DNA of 64,000 nt from JACMQX01 sp040385105 (GTDB taxonomy: Bacteria > Pseudomonadota > Gammaproteobacteria > Burkholderiales > Burkholderiaceae_C): positions 27,045-91,044 of the forward strand of contig JAZKHY010000003.1 of assembly GCA_040385105.1 (NCBI GenBank), in the 5' to 3' direction. Below are positions 53,039 through 60,611 of the stretch, piece by piece (position 1 is the first letter of the stretch; the number at the start of each line of letters is the position of its first letter). Position numbers and translations under genes: made by a program. The notes under the pieces are model-generated. The model had not been told where the DNA came from and ran no database searches. It worked only from the letters and a program-made list of their open reading frames with translations.

Positions 53039-53147
53039 GGGTGGTGCGCCGGTTGCAACAATTGTAGGCTTGGGGCGCGCGTCACGGCAGGGACATTTCA
53101 CCGCCACCGCAGCGCCTATGATTGCCGCCAATTCACCGGAGACCCGA

Positions 53148-54122
53148 ATGCATGCCTGGCTTTGCGAGAACCCCGTCGGCGTTGATGCGCTGACCTGGAA
53201 AGAACTGCCCACACCCCAGCCCAAGGCCGGCGAAGTGCTGATTGCCATCAAGGCAGCCAGCCTGAATTTCCCCGACCTGCTGATCGTGCAGAACAAGTAC
53301 CAGATGAAGCCCGCCCTGCCCTTCGTTCCCGGCTCGGAATACGCAGGCGTTGTCGAGGCGGTGGGCGAAGGCGTGACCCACCTGAAGGTAGGCCAGAGCG
53401 TCGCCTGCCTCTCCGGCACCGGCGGCTTCGGCACCCACACCATCGCGCCGGCTGCGCTGTGCATGCCGCTGCCCCCGGGCTTCCCGCATGTGGATGCAGC
53501 GGCGTTCATCATGATCTATGCCACGTCGCATCACGCGCTGGTGGACAGGGCACAGCTCAAGGCAGGCGAAACGGTGCTGGTGCTGGGCGCAGCCGGCGGC
53601 GTCGGCACCTCAGCCATCCAGATCGCAAAGATCATGGGCGCGCGGGTCATCGCCGCCGCATCGACCGACGAGAAATGCGCGCTGTGCAAATCCATCGGTG
53701 CCGATGTGACGATCAACTACACCACGGAAAACCTCCGCGATGCCATCAAGGCTGCCACCGATGGCAAGGGCCCCGACGTGATCTACGACCCGGTAGGCGG
53801 AGAATTCGCCGAGCCGGCCTTCCGCTCCATTGCCTGGCGCGGCCGCTACCTGGTGGTGGGCTTTGCATCCGGCCCCATTCCCTCGCTGCCGTTGAACCTT
53901 AGCCTGCTCAAGGGCGCCTCCATCGTCGGCGTATTCTGGGGCGGCTTCGCCAAACAGGAGCCCAAGGCCAGCGCTGCCGCCATGGCCGAGCTGGCCCAGT
54001 GGTATGCACAGGGCAAGATCAAGCCCGTCATTGACCGCACTATGCCGATGGCCGACCTGAAGGCCGCTTATGCACACATGGGATCACGCGGCGTCAAGGG
54101 CAAGCTCGTGATGGTGAATTGA
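53148..54122 (+). CDS. NADPH:quinone oxidoreductase (zinc-less MDR family)
   Basis: A 324-residue member of the medium-chain dehydrogenase/reductase superfamily, quinone oxidoreductase branch. It has an N-terminal GroES-like domain and the NADPH-binding ETVLVLGAAGGVGTSAIQIAKIMGARVIAA Rossmann block, and lacks the structural zinc cysteines. It probably reduces quinones or enones. The ATG at 53148 with GGAG 6 bases ahead gives MHAWLCENPVG; a longer frame reaches into surE. Confidence 0.9.
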   Translation: MHAWLCENPVGVDALTWKELPTPQPKAGEVLIAIKAASLNFPDLLIVQNKYQMKPALPFVPGSEYAGVVEAVGEGVTHLKVGQSVACLSGTGGFGTHTIAPAALCMPLPPGFPHVDAAAFIMIYATSHHALVDRAQLKAGETVLVLGAAGGVGTSAIQIAKIMGARVIAAASTDEKCALCKSIGADVTINYTTENLRDAIKAATDGKGPDVIYDPVGGEFAEPAFRSIAWRGRYLVVGFASGPIPSLPLNLSLLKGASIVGVFWGGFAKQEPKASAAAMAELAQWYAQGKIKPVIDRTMPMADLKAAYAHMGSRGVKGKLVMVN

Positions 54123-54137
54123 CCCGCCGGCCTCGGC

Positions 54138-54143
54138 TATAAT
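54138..54143 (+). promoter_or_regulatory. -10 element of tRNA-His
   Basis: A perfect TATAAT, 11 bases ahead of the mature tRNA 5' end. The -35 is not clear and would overlap the quinone reductase 3' end. Confidence 0.7.
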
Positions 54144-54154
54144 CATGCGCTTGC

Positions 54155-54231
54155 GGTGGCTGTAGCTCAGTTGGTAGAGTCCCAGATTGTGATTCTGGTT
54201 GTCGTGGGTTCGAGCCCCATCAGCCACCCCA
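54155..54231 (+). tRNA. tRNA-His (GUG)
   Basis: A full cloverleaf from acceptor GTGGCTG to CAGCCAC with anticodon GTG in the CAGATTGTGATTCTG stem-loop, TTCGAGC T-loop and encoded CCA. The extra G at 54155 is the G-1 identity base of tRNA-His, pairing with the C before CCA. A terminator follows immediately. Confidence 0.97.
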
Positions 54232-54234
54232 AAC

Positions 54235-54270
54235 AAAAAAGCCCTCCGGCATCTGCCTGAGGGCTTTTTT
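54235..54270. terminator. Bidirectional terminator between tRNA-His and ppiD
   Basis: AAAAAAGCCCTC (54235-54246) pairs with GAGGGCTTTTTT (54259-54270) around a 12-base loop. It stops tRNA-His on the plus strand and can end ppiD on the minus strand. Confidence 0.93.
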
Positions 54271-54280
54271 GTTTCCGGAA

Positions 54281-54330
54281 ATAGGGCCCAGGGATAGGGC
54301 CCAGGGACAGGGCCCGGGAGAACGGGCCCG
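54281..54330. repeat. Short tandem repeat, 13-base unit with GGGCCC cores
   Basis: ATAGGGCCCAGGG occurs twice in tandem (54281-54293 and 54294-54306), followed by degenerate copies ACAGGGCCCGGG (54307-54318) and ACGGGCCCGG (to about 54331). Each has a GGGCCC palindrome. It lies in the 86-base 3' flank of ppiD after the terminator and is probably a small slippage repeat. Confidence 0.8.
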
Positions 54331-54356
54331 GCCGGGCGGCCTCGCCCGCCGGTGCC

Positions 54357-56300
54357 TTATTGCGTCACCGTCTGCTGGACCAGCTCCTCCGCAGTGCGCT
54401 GCGCAGGCTTGGCCACCTTGATCTGCACCTTGAAGCGATCCTTGAGCAGGTTGTAGTAGGCCAGGTTCTCGGCCGATGTCCACCACTGCACATACTGCCC
54501 GCGATCCTGCTTTGCGGAGGCTTCGGTTGCAGGCTCGCGCGGCACGATCTTGTTGATGCGTACGACCACATAGCCGAGGTTGCCCATCTCGACGCCGGTG
54601 AAGGCGGGCAGCGCAGAAGCATCGGCACGCAGCGCGCCGTCAACCACGGCAGCCGGCAGCTTCTGCGGCTGGTCACGTGACACCACCACGGGTTCCGCCA
54701 GCGTTGCGGCAGCGGGGTTGGCCTTCCAGGCCGCCAGGCTCTCCTTGCCTTCCTTCATGGCAAGCTCCGCACCGCGAACGGCCAGCACGCGCTCGCGCAC
54801 CCGGTCCTTCACTTCTTCAAGCGGCAGGGTGCGCGCCGGCGTGTACTTGACCACGCGGCCGGCCACCAGCTGGTTGCTGGCCAGCTCGAGCGCCTCGGTG
54901 TTGCGCTTTTTCTCGACCGAGTCGGGCGCAAAGATGGCATTGATGAACTTGGCATTGGCCAGCACGCCGATGACGTTGGGGCCCGGCTTGCGGGTGATGC
55001 CCTGCGCCGCCCGGACCTCGAGCTTGAGGCGCTCTGCAATGGGCTTGAGGCTGTCAGCCTGCTCGTAGACACCATTGGTGAAGGCATCAGCCGTCTCTGC
55101 AAACTTGCGCTGTGCCTGCTGCTTCCTGACGTCGGCCTCAAGGGCGGGCTTCATTTCTTCAAAGGTACGCTGCTTGGGCGCCTTGATGTCGGTGACCTTG
55201 ATGATGTGGTAGCCGAACTCGGACTCCACCACATTGCTGATGTCACCCTTGGCCATCGCGAAGGCTGCATCTTCAAACGGCTTGACCATCGCCCCGCGCG
55301 CAAAGAAATCAAGGTCCCCGCCGTTGGGCGCGGAACCCGGGTCCTGCGAGTTCTTCTTCGCAACATCCGCAAAGCTGTCTGGCGCCTTCTTCACCGCAGC
55401 AAGCAGTTCCTCAGCCTTTGCCCTGGCTTTCTGCCGTTCGGCCGCCGCAGCGCTCTTGGGCGCCGTGATCAGGATGTGGCTGGCGCGGCGCTCTTCCTGG
55501 CCACCCAGGCGCGCGGCGTTCTGGTCATAGTAGGTCTTGAGGTCCGCCTCGTTGACAGTCAGCCCCTTCGTCACCGCATCCAGGTCGAGCACGACATATT
55601 CGATGTCGGCCTGCTCGGGCGCCTGGAACAGCGCCGGGTTGTTCTTGTAATAGGTTTCAAGTTCCGCGTCGCTCGGGCTGACCTTGCCCGCGAAGTCCGA
55701 GGTGTTGAAGCGCGCAACCTGGATCTCGCGCCGCTCGAAATAGGCATTGAGCGCGACGTCGGCCTGGGCACCCGTCGCGAAGCCGGTTCCGGCCACACCC
55801 TGGATGACCTGCCGTGTGGACAGGTCGGCGCGCACACGTGCCTCGAACATCTCGGGCGTCATGCCCTGGCTTGCGACCAGCTGGCGGTAACGGTCCATGT
55901 CCAACGAGCCGTCAGGCTTGCGCAGGGAGGCAATGGTCTGGTTTTCCTGCAGGTCCTGCGCCAGGCGCAGGTCACTGGTGACAAGATGGGACTTCTCGGC
56001 GGCAGCCGCCAGCACGCGGTCGCGCACCAGGCGCTCAAGCGTCGCGTACTTGGCCTCGGGCGAATCCAGCAGCTTGGCATCCAGCGACGGCATGGATGCG
56101 CGCAGGCGGTCCACTTCGTTCTTGTGGGCGGCGTCCCATTCGGCCTGCCGGATGTCCCGGCCGTCAACCCTGGCTACTGCCTCACCCTGCTCGCCGGAAG
56201 ACTTGTAGCCTTCAAGGCCAAACAGGACGAACGAAGGCACGATCAGCAGGAACAGCAGGAACTGCATGATCTTGGTGTGCTTGCGGACGAAATCAAACAT
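54357..56300 (-). CDS. ppiD: Periplasmic folding chaperone PpiD (SurA_N and PpiC domains)
   Basis: A 647-residue inner-membrane anchored chaperone. It has a short cytoplasmic N-terminus, one membrane helix (residues 12-30, MQFLLFLLIVPSFVLFGL), a SurA-like N-domain (about 35-230), a parvulin-type rotamase domain at about 265-365 (RRASHILITAP ... GDLDFFARGAMVKPFEDAAFAM ... VVESEFGYHIIKV), and a C-terminal helical domain. It assists folding of exported proteins near the Sec translocon. It follows hup and tRNA-Val, a conserved Burkholderiales order. Confidence 0.95.
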   Translation of the reverse strand: MFDFVRKHTKIMQFLLFLLIVPSFVLFGLEGYKSSGEQGEAVARVDGRDIRQAEWDAAHKNEVDRLRASMPSLDAKLLDSPEAKYATLERLVRDRVLAAAAEKSHLVTSDLRLAQDLQENQTIASLRKPDGSLDMDRYRQLVASQGMTPEMFEARVRADLSTRQVIQGVAGTGFATGAQADVALNAYFERREIQVARFNTSDFAGKVSPSDAELETYYKNNPALFQAPEQADIEYVVLDLDAVTKGLTVNEADLKTYYDQNAARLGGQEERRASHILITAPKSAAAAERQKARAKAEELLAAVKKAPDSFADVAKKNSQDPGSAPNGGDLDFFARGAMVKPFEDAAFAMAKGDISNVVESEFGYHIIKVTDIKAPKQRTFEEMKPALEADVRKQQAQRKFAETADAFTNGVYEQADSLKPIAERLKLEVRAAQGITRKPGPNVIGVLANAKFINAIFAPDSVEKKRNTEALELASNQLVAGRVVKYTPARTLPLEEVKDRVRERVLAVRGAELAMKEGKESLAAWKANPAAATLAEPVVVSRDQPQKLPAAVVDGALRADASALPAFTGVEMGNLGYVVVRINKIVPREPATEASAKQDRGQYVQWWTSAENLAYYNLLKDRFKVQIKVAKPAQRTAEELVQQTVTQ

Positions 56301-56334
56301 GCTCGGACTCTCTATGGATCAATCGCAAAAAAAC

Positions 56335-56360
56335 AAAAGGCGAACAACCTGTTCGCCTTT
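56335..56360 (-). terminator. Intrinsic terminator after tRNA-Val
   Basis: On the minus strand AAAGGCGAAC (56360-56351) pairs with GTTCGCCTTT (56345-56336), then T-rich sequence follows to about 56325. It ends the hup-tRNA-Val transcript ahead of ppiD. Confidence 0.88.
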
Positions 56361-56368
56361 GCATCGGG

Positions 56369-56444
56369 TGGTGGGTGCTGACGGGGTCGAACCGCCGACC
56401 TACGCCTTGTAAGGGCGCCGCTCTACCAACTGAGCTAAGCACCC
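56369..56444 (-). tRNA. tRNA-Val (UAC)
   Basis: A complete 76-base cloverleaf: GGGTGCT acceptor, TAGCTCAGTTGGTAGAGC D-arm, anticodon TAC in CCCTTACAAGG, GGTTCGAACC T-arm, and encoded CCA. It lies 15 bases after the hup stop on the same strand. Confidence 0.97.
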
Positions 56445-56459
56445 CACCGGATCATTGTG

Positions 56460-56732
56460 TCAGTTCAAAGCGTCCTTCAACGCTTTGCCCGGACGGAACT
56501 TGGGCACCTTGGCAGCCTTGATTTTAATCGCAGCGCCGGTACGCGGGTTGCGGCCGCTCCGGGCGGCCCTTTTACCCACGGCAAATGTGCCAAAACCCAC
56601 GAGCGAAACGGAGCCGCCTTTCTTCAGTGTGGTCTTGACGGCGCCAATCGTTGATTCAAGGGCGCGCGTGGCGGCAGCCTTGGAGATATCAGCATGCTTT
56701 GCAATGTGCTCGATGAGTTCGGTTTTGTTCAC
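56460..56732 (-). CDS. hup: DNA-binding protein HU
   Basis: A 90-residue HU-type histone-like protein: NKTELIEHIAKHADISKAAATRALESTIGAVKTTLKKGG, then the DNA-binding arm with GRNPRTG. It compacts and bends DNA as a dimer. The start is GTG at 56732, giving the exact family length; an upstream ATG at 56777 would add 15 residues. The 279-base gap upstream has no gene, only a TAGAAT candidate on the minus strand at 56915-56920. Confidence 0.95.
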   Translation of the reverse strand: MNKTELIEHIAKHADISKAAATRALESTIGAVKTTLKKGGSVSLVGFGTFAVGKRAARSGRNPRTGAAIKIKAAKVPKFRPGKALKDALN

Positions 56733-57011
56733 AAGGGGCCCCTCGTACAGGAAAGAGTTGATCGGTTGTCTCTTCAAAAAATTCTGTCTTCCCGCCCGCT
56801 TGACAGGGGCTGTGGAAGACGGCGGTGGCAGCTGCTGGCTGCTTGATGTCCATTAAAGCCACGGAGTCTGACCGTGTCAATAAGGCATGCAGCTTTACAA
56901 CAGCGCGGAGGCGGATTCTAGTCTGTTTTGCAGAGCCGCCCCGGGCGTGACGGGATGATTTTCATCCCGCACCGCGCAAATTTTCACGATAAGCGCAAGG
57001 GCCCCTGATGG

Positions 57012-58097
57012 TTACAAAGCAGAAGCAATTGCCTTGCCCAGATCAGTGGTGCCGGCCTTGCCGCCAATGTCCGGCGTACGGGGCGCACCGCTTTGGGGAT
57101 CAAGCACCTTTTCAATCGCGGCAAGCACCGCGTCATGCGCATCCTTGTGGCCCAGGAACTCCAGCATCATCGCGCCACACCACACCTGGCCGATGGGGTT
57201 GGCGATGTTCCTGCCCGCGATGTCAGGCGCCGACCCGTGCACCGGCTCGAACAGCGACGGCATGGTCCGCGTCGGGTTCAGGTTGGCGCTGGGCGCGATG
57301 CCGATGGTGCCGGTGCAGGCCGGGCCGAGGTCGCTCAGGATGTCGCCGAAGAGGTTGCTGGCCACCACGACGTCGAAGAAGTCAGGCCGCTGCACGAAGT
57401 GGGCGGTCAGGATGTCAATGTGGAACTTGTCGACGTTCACGCCCGGGTAGGCCTTTGCCATCTCGGCGACGCGCTCGTCCCAGTACGGCATGGTGATCGC
57501 GATGCCGTTGGACTTGGTAGCGCTGGTCAGGTGCTTCTTCGGCCGCGACTGCGCGAGCTCGAACGCGAACTTCAGCACGCGGTCCACGCCGATGCGCGAC
57601 ATGACAGTCTCCTGCATGACGATCTCGCGCTCGGTGCCCGGGTACATGCGCCCACCGATGCTGGAGTACTCGCCCTCGGTGTTCTCGCGCACGATGTACA
57701 TGTCGATCTCGCCGGGCTCGCGCCTGCTGCCGTCACGCCGCACGACCGGCGCGATGATGCCGGGCATCAACCGCGCGGGACGCAGGTTGATGTACTGGTC
57801 GAACTCGCGGCGGAACAGCAGCAGCGAGCCCCAGAGCGACACATGGTCGGCAATCTTTTCCGGCCAGCCGACGGCGCCGAAGTATATGGCATCGTGGCCG
57901 CCGATCTGGTCCTTCCAGTCGTCGGGCAGCATCTTGCCGTGCTTCTCGCAATAGTCCCAGCTGGAAAAGCCGAAGTGGTCGAACTGAAGGTCGATGCCGA
58001 ACTTGCTGGCAGCCGCCTCCATGACCCGGATGCCTTCGGGCATCACTTCCTTGCCGATGCCGTCACCGGCGATGACCGCGATTCTTTTTTTGCCCAT
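57012..58097 (-). CDS. Tartrate dehydrogenase / D-malate dehydrogenase (decarboxylating)
   Basis: A 361-residue enzyme of the isocitrate/isopropylmalate dehydrogenase family, TtuC/DmlA branch. It starts KRIAVIAGDGIGKEVMPEG and has RENTEGEYSSIGGR, the substrate region with LRPARLMPG, and NLFGDILSDLGPACTGTIGIAPSANLNP with the catalytic Asp. It oxidises D-malate or tartrate with NAD+. The start 58097 is 7 bases after AGGAG; an ATG at 58103 is too close to that box. It follows the hydrolase gene by 14 bases, so the two are probably an operon. Confidence 0.92.
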   Translation of the reverse strand: MGKKRIAVIAGDGIGKEVMPEGIRVMEAAASKFGIDLQFDHFGFSSWDYCEKHGKMLPDDWKDQIGGHDAIYFGAVGWPEKIADHVSLWGSLLLFRREFDQYINLRPARLMPGIIAPVVRRDGSRREPGEIDMYIVRENTEGEYSSIGGRMYPGTEREIVMQETVMSRIGVDRVLKFAFELAQSRPKKHLTSATKSNGIAITMPYWDERVAEMAKAYPGVNVDKFHIDILTAHFVQRPDFFDVVVASNLFGDILSDLGPACTGTIGIAPSANLNPTRTMPSLFEPVHGSAPDIAGRNIANPIGQVWCGAMMLEFLGHKDAHDAVLAAIEKVLDPQSGAPRTPDIGGKAGTTDLGKAIASAL

Positions 58098-58111
58098 GTC
58101 CATACTCCTGT

Positions 58112-59005
58112 TCAGTTCCTGAAAAAACGGAAGGCCTCGTCCAGCAGGACGTCCGGCGCTTCCTCTGCAATGTAGTGCCCGCATGGCACGGCCCGCCCCG
58201 ACATGCCGGCGGCGCGCTCCTGCCACAACTCAGGCACATCGAAACACTTGCCGACGACGCCGTGCTCGCCCCACAGCACGCGCAGCGGCTGCGCCAGCCG
58301 GTTGCCGCGCGCAACGTCGGCGCGGTCATGCTCCAGGTCCAGCGTGGCGGAAGCGCGGTAGTCCTCGCAGATGCCCCGCGCCGTGCCGGGGATCGCGGCG
58401 CAACGCTCATACTCCGCCAGTGCCTGCGGCGCAAACGCGGACAGGCCCGCATGCCGCTTTCCCATGACACTGCGCACATAGGCCAACGGGTCCGACTCGA
58501 TCAGCATCTCGGGCAGGGGCGGTGGCTGGATGAGGAAGAACCAGTGCCAGTAGGCTTTCGCAAATGCTTCGCCGGTGCGCTCGTACATGGCAAGTGTGGG
58601 CGCGATGTCCAGCAGCATCAGCCGCTCCACCGCGCCGGGGTGGTCCGCCGCCAGCCTGTGGGCCACGCGCGCGCCGCGGTCATGCGCCAGGACCTGGAAG
58701 CGGTCAAACCCGTGATGCCTCATGACAGCCAGGGCATCCAGCGCCATCTCGCGCTTGGAATAGGCACGGTGGGTTTCGTCCGTCAGGGGCCGCCCGGAAT
58801 CGCCATAGCCCCGCAGGTCCATCATGACGACGGTGAAGCGGCTGGCCAGCGCCGGCGCCACAAGGTGCCACATCGCATGGGTCTGCGGATGGCCGTGCAG
58901 GAGCAGCAGGGCCGGGCCGGTGCCGGCACTGCAGCAGTGCAGGAACACGCCGTCCCGCTCCAGGCTGCCGGTGGCAAAGTCCTCAAGCATCGGTGATTCC
59001 GGCAT
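58112..59005 (-). CDS. Alpha/beta hydrolase, fluoroacetate dehalogenase-like
   Basis: A 297-residue hydrolase. It shares the fluoroacetate dehalogenase layout: nucleophile Asp109 in HDRGAR with Arg110 and Arg113, acid Asp133, the halide-site His154-Trp155 in YWHWFFLIQP, Tyr216 in CEDYR, and catalytic His277 in CGHYIAEEAPD. This suggests action on halo-carboxylates, although a related epoxide or ester hydrolase is possible. The gene heads a pair with the tartrate/malate dehydrogenase. Confidence 0.85.
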   Translation of the reverse strand: MPESPMLEDFATGSLERDGVFLHCCSAGTGPALLLLHGHPQTHAMWHLVAPALASRFTVVMMDLRGYGDSGRPLTDETHRAYSKREMALDALAVMRHHGFDRFQVLAHDRGARVAHRLAADHPGAVERLMLLDIAPTLAMYERTGEAFAKAYWHWFFLIQPPPLPEMLIESDPLAYVRSVMGKRHAGLSAFAPQALAEYERCAAIPGTARGICEDYRASATLDLEHDRADVARGNRLAQPLRVLWGEHGVVGKCFDVPELWQERAAGMSGRAVPCGHYIAEEAPDVLLDEAFRFFRN

Positions 59006-59118
59006 TCATGGTTGGCACTGCTCGCATGTCTCCTGCCCCGAGCATAGCCGTGAATCAGTGATCATCCTGGCAAATGCGTGTTGCCAAAAAGGAAAGGCCG
59101 CCATCGCCCGAAAGCAGG

Positions 59119-59997
59119 CTACCGCGCGTTCCGCACGACCAGGCTTACCCCAAAGGCAGTGAGCGCCATGCCGGCGATGGTCATCAGCGTGATGGGTTCG
59201 GCAAACAGCAGCCAGGCCATCAGGGCCGTGCAAGGCGGCACCAGATACAGCAGGCTGGTGACGGCAGTCGCCGCACCGCGCTGGATCAGGATGTAGAGCA
59301 GCGAACTTCCGCCCAGCGTCAGCACGAGAACGGACCAGACCATGGCGCCGATCATGCCGGGCTCCCAGTGCACCGGTTCGGCTTCCAGCAGCGCCAGCGG
59401 CAAAGTCACGAGGAAGGCCGCGCCCATCTGCACCATGTTCGCGGTGCGCACGTCACAGGGCTTGACGAAGCGCTTCTGGTAGAGCGTGCCGGTGGTAATG
59501 CACACCAGGGCGAGCATGGCCAGCATGAAGTTCTGGGCATGGATCTCGCCGTGGCCCAGCTTCTGCCACACCACCATGGCCAGGCCGGCAAAGCCCAGCG
59601 CCAGCCCGCCCCATTGCCTGGCGGTGACCCGGCCTCCCTGCGAAGACACCCAGATCGCGGTCAGCACCGGCTGCAGGCCTACCAGCAGCGCCACAATTCC
59701 GGCGCCCATGCCGAGCTTGATGGCCGACCAGACGCCGCCGAGGTAGCCCGCATTCATGAGAATGCCAGTGACGGCCAGATGGCCCCATTGCGCGCGGCCC
59801 GACGGCAGGGCCACGCGGGCCATCAGGGCCCAGACCACAAAGCACAGCACGGAAAGGATGTAGCGCATCGCCAGGAATTTCATCGGCGGCGAATGCGGCA
59901 TGCCATAGCGCGCAACGATGAAGCCGGTGCTCCAGATCAGCACGAACACCACCGGCATTGCCGTGAGCCAGGCGTTGTCCCTCCCCGGTGCGCTCAT
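59119..59997 (-). CDS. DMT superfamily (EamA) transporter
   Basis: A 292-residue membrane protein with about 10 hydrophobic helices in two EamA repeats; IWSTGFIVARYGMPHSPPMKFLAMRYILS and PVLTAIWVSSQGGRVTARQWGGLALGFAGL are typical. It probably exports an amino acid or metabolite. Its ATG overlaps the pgsA stop (ATGA), so it is coupled to pgsA. The open frame upstream of 59997 lies within pgsA. Confidence 0.87.
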   Translation of the reverse strand: MSAPGRDNAWLTAMPVVFVLIWSTGFIVARYGMPHSPPMKFLAMRYILSVLCFVVWALMARVALPSGRAQWGHLAVTGILMNAGYLGGVWSAIKLGMGAGIVALLVGLQPVLTAIWVSSQGGRVTARQWGGLALGFAGLAMVVWQKLGHGEIHAQNFMLAMLALVCITTGTLYQKRFVKPCDVRTANMVQMGAAFLVTLPLALLEAEPVHWEPGMIGAMVWSVLVLTLGGSSLLYILIQRGAATAVTSLLYLVPPCTALMAWLLFAEPITLMTIAGMALTAFGVSLVVRNAR

Positions 59998-60560
59998 TTC
60001 GCGCGGGCCCGGATCTCGGGTAAGGCTTTCTGGAGGTAGTACACCATGGACCAGACGGTGAGCACGGCGGATATCCATATCAGCCAGGTGCCCCAGACGC
60101 CCGTGTCGATCAGGCCAAGCAGCATGCCGTCAAACAGCAGGAACGGGATGGCAACCATCTGCACCACCGTCTTGACCTTGCCGACCATGTGCACCGCCAC
60201 ACTCTTGGACGCGCCGATCTGCGCCATCCATTCGCGCAGGGCCGAGATGGCGATCTCGCGGCCGATGATGATCAGGGCCACGAACACGTCGGCACGGTTG
60301 AGGTGGACCAGCACCAGCAGTGATGCGCAGACAAGGAACTTGTCGGCCACAGGGTCAAGAAAGGCACCGAACGAGGAAGTCTGGTTCAGCTTGCGGGCGA
60401 GGTAGCCGTCCAGCCAGTCTGTCAACGCAAACACCACGAACATGACGGTGGCGATCAGGTTTTGCGTCGGCGGCTTCAACCCCAGGTAGAACACGCCGAC
60501 GATCAGCGGGATGGCAATGATGCGTGTCCAGGTGAACAGCGTGGGGATGTTGAAGAACAT
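59994..60560 (-). CDS. pgsA: CDP-diacylglycerol-glycerol-3-phosphate 3-phosphatidyltransferase
   Basis: A 188-residue enzyme that makes phosphatidylglycerol phosphate. It has the CDP-alcohol phosphotransferase motif D-x2-D-G-x2-A-R-x8-G-x3-D-x3-D in DWLDGYLARKLNQTSSFGAFLDPVADKFLV, and about five hydrophobic helices. The start at 60560 gives MFFNIPTLFTWTRI, the usual N-terminus. It follows uvrC by 51 bases. Confidence 0.96.
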   Translation of the reverse strand: MFFNIPTLFTWTRIIAIPLIVGVFYLGLKPPTQNLIATVMFVVFALTDWLDGYLARKLNQTSSFGAFLDPVADKFLVCASLLVLVHLNRADVFVALIIIGREIAISALREWMAQIGASKSVAVHMVGKVKTVVQMVAIPFLLFDGMLLGLIDTGVWGTWLIWISAVLTVWSMVYYLQKALPEIRARAK

Positions 60561-60611
60561 GCCCCGATTCTGGCACGAGCCCGCCCCTGCCGCCCGCATG
60601 GGATACAAGCC

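Noticed and set aside
54281..54330. CRISPR-like repeat
   Set aside because: Units are directly tandem with no spacers and no cas genes are present.
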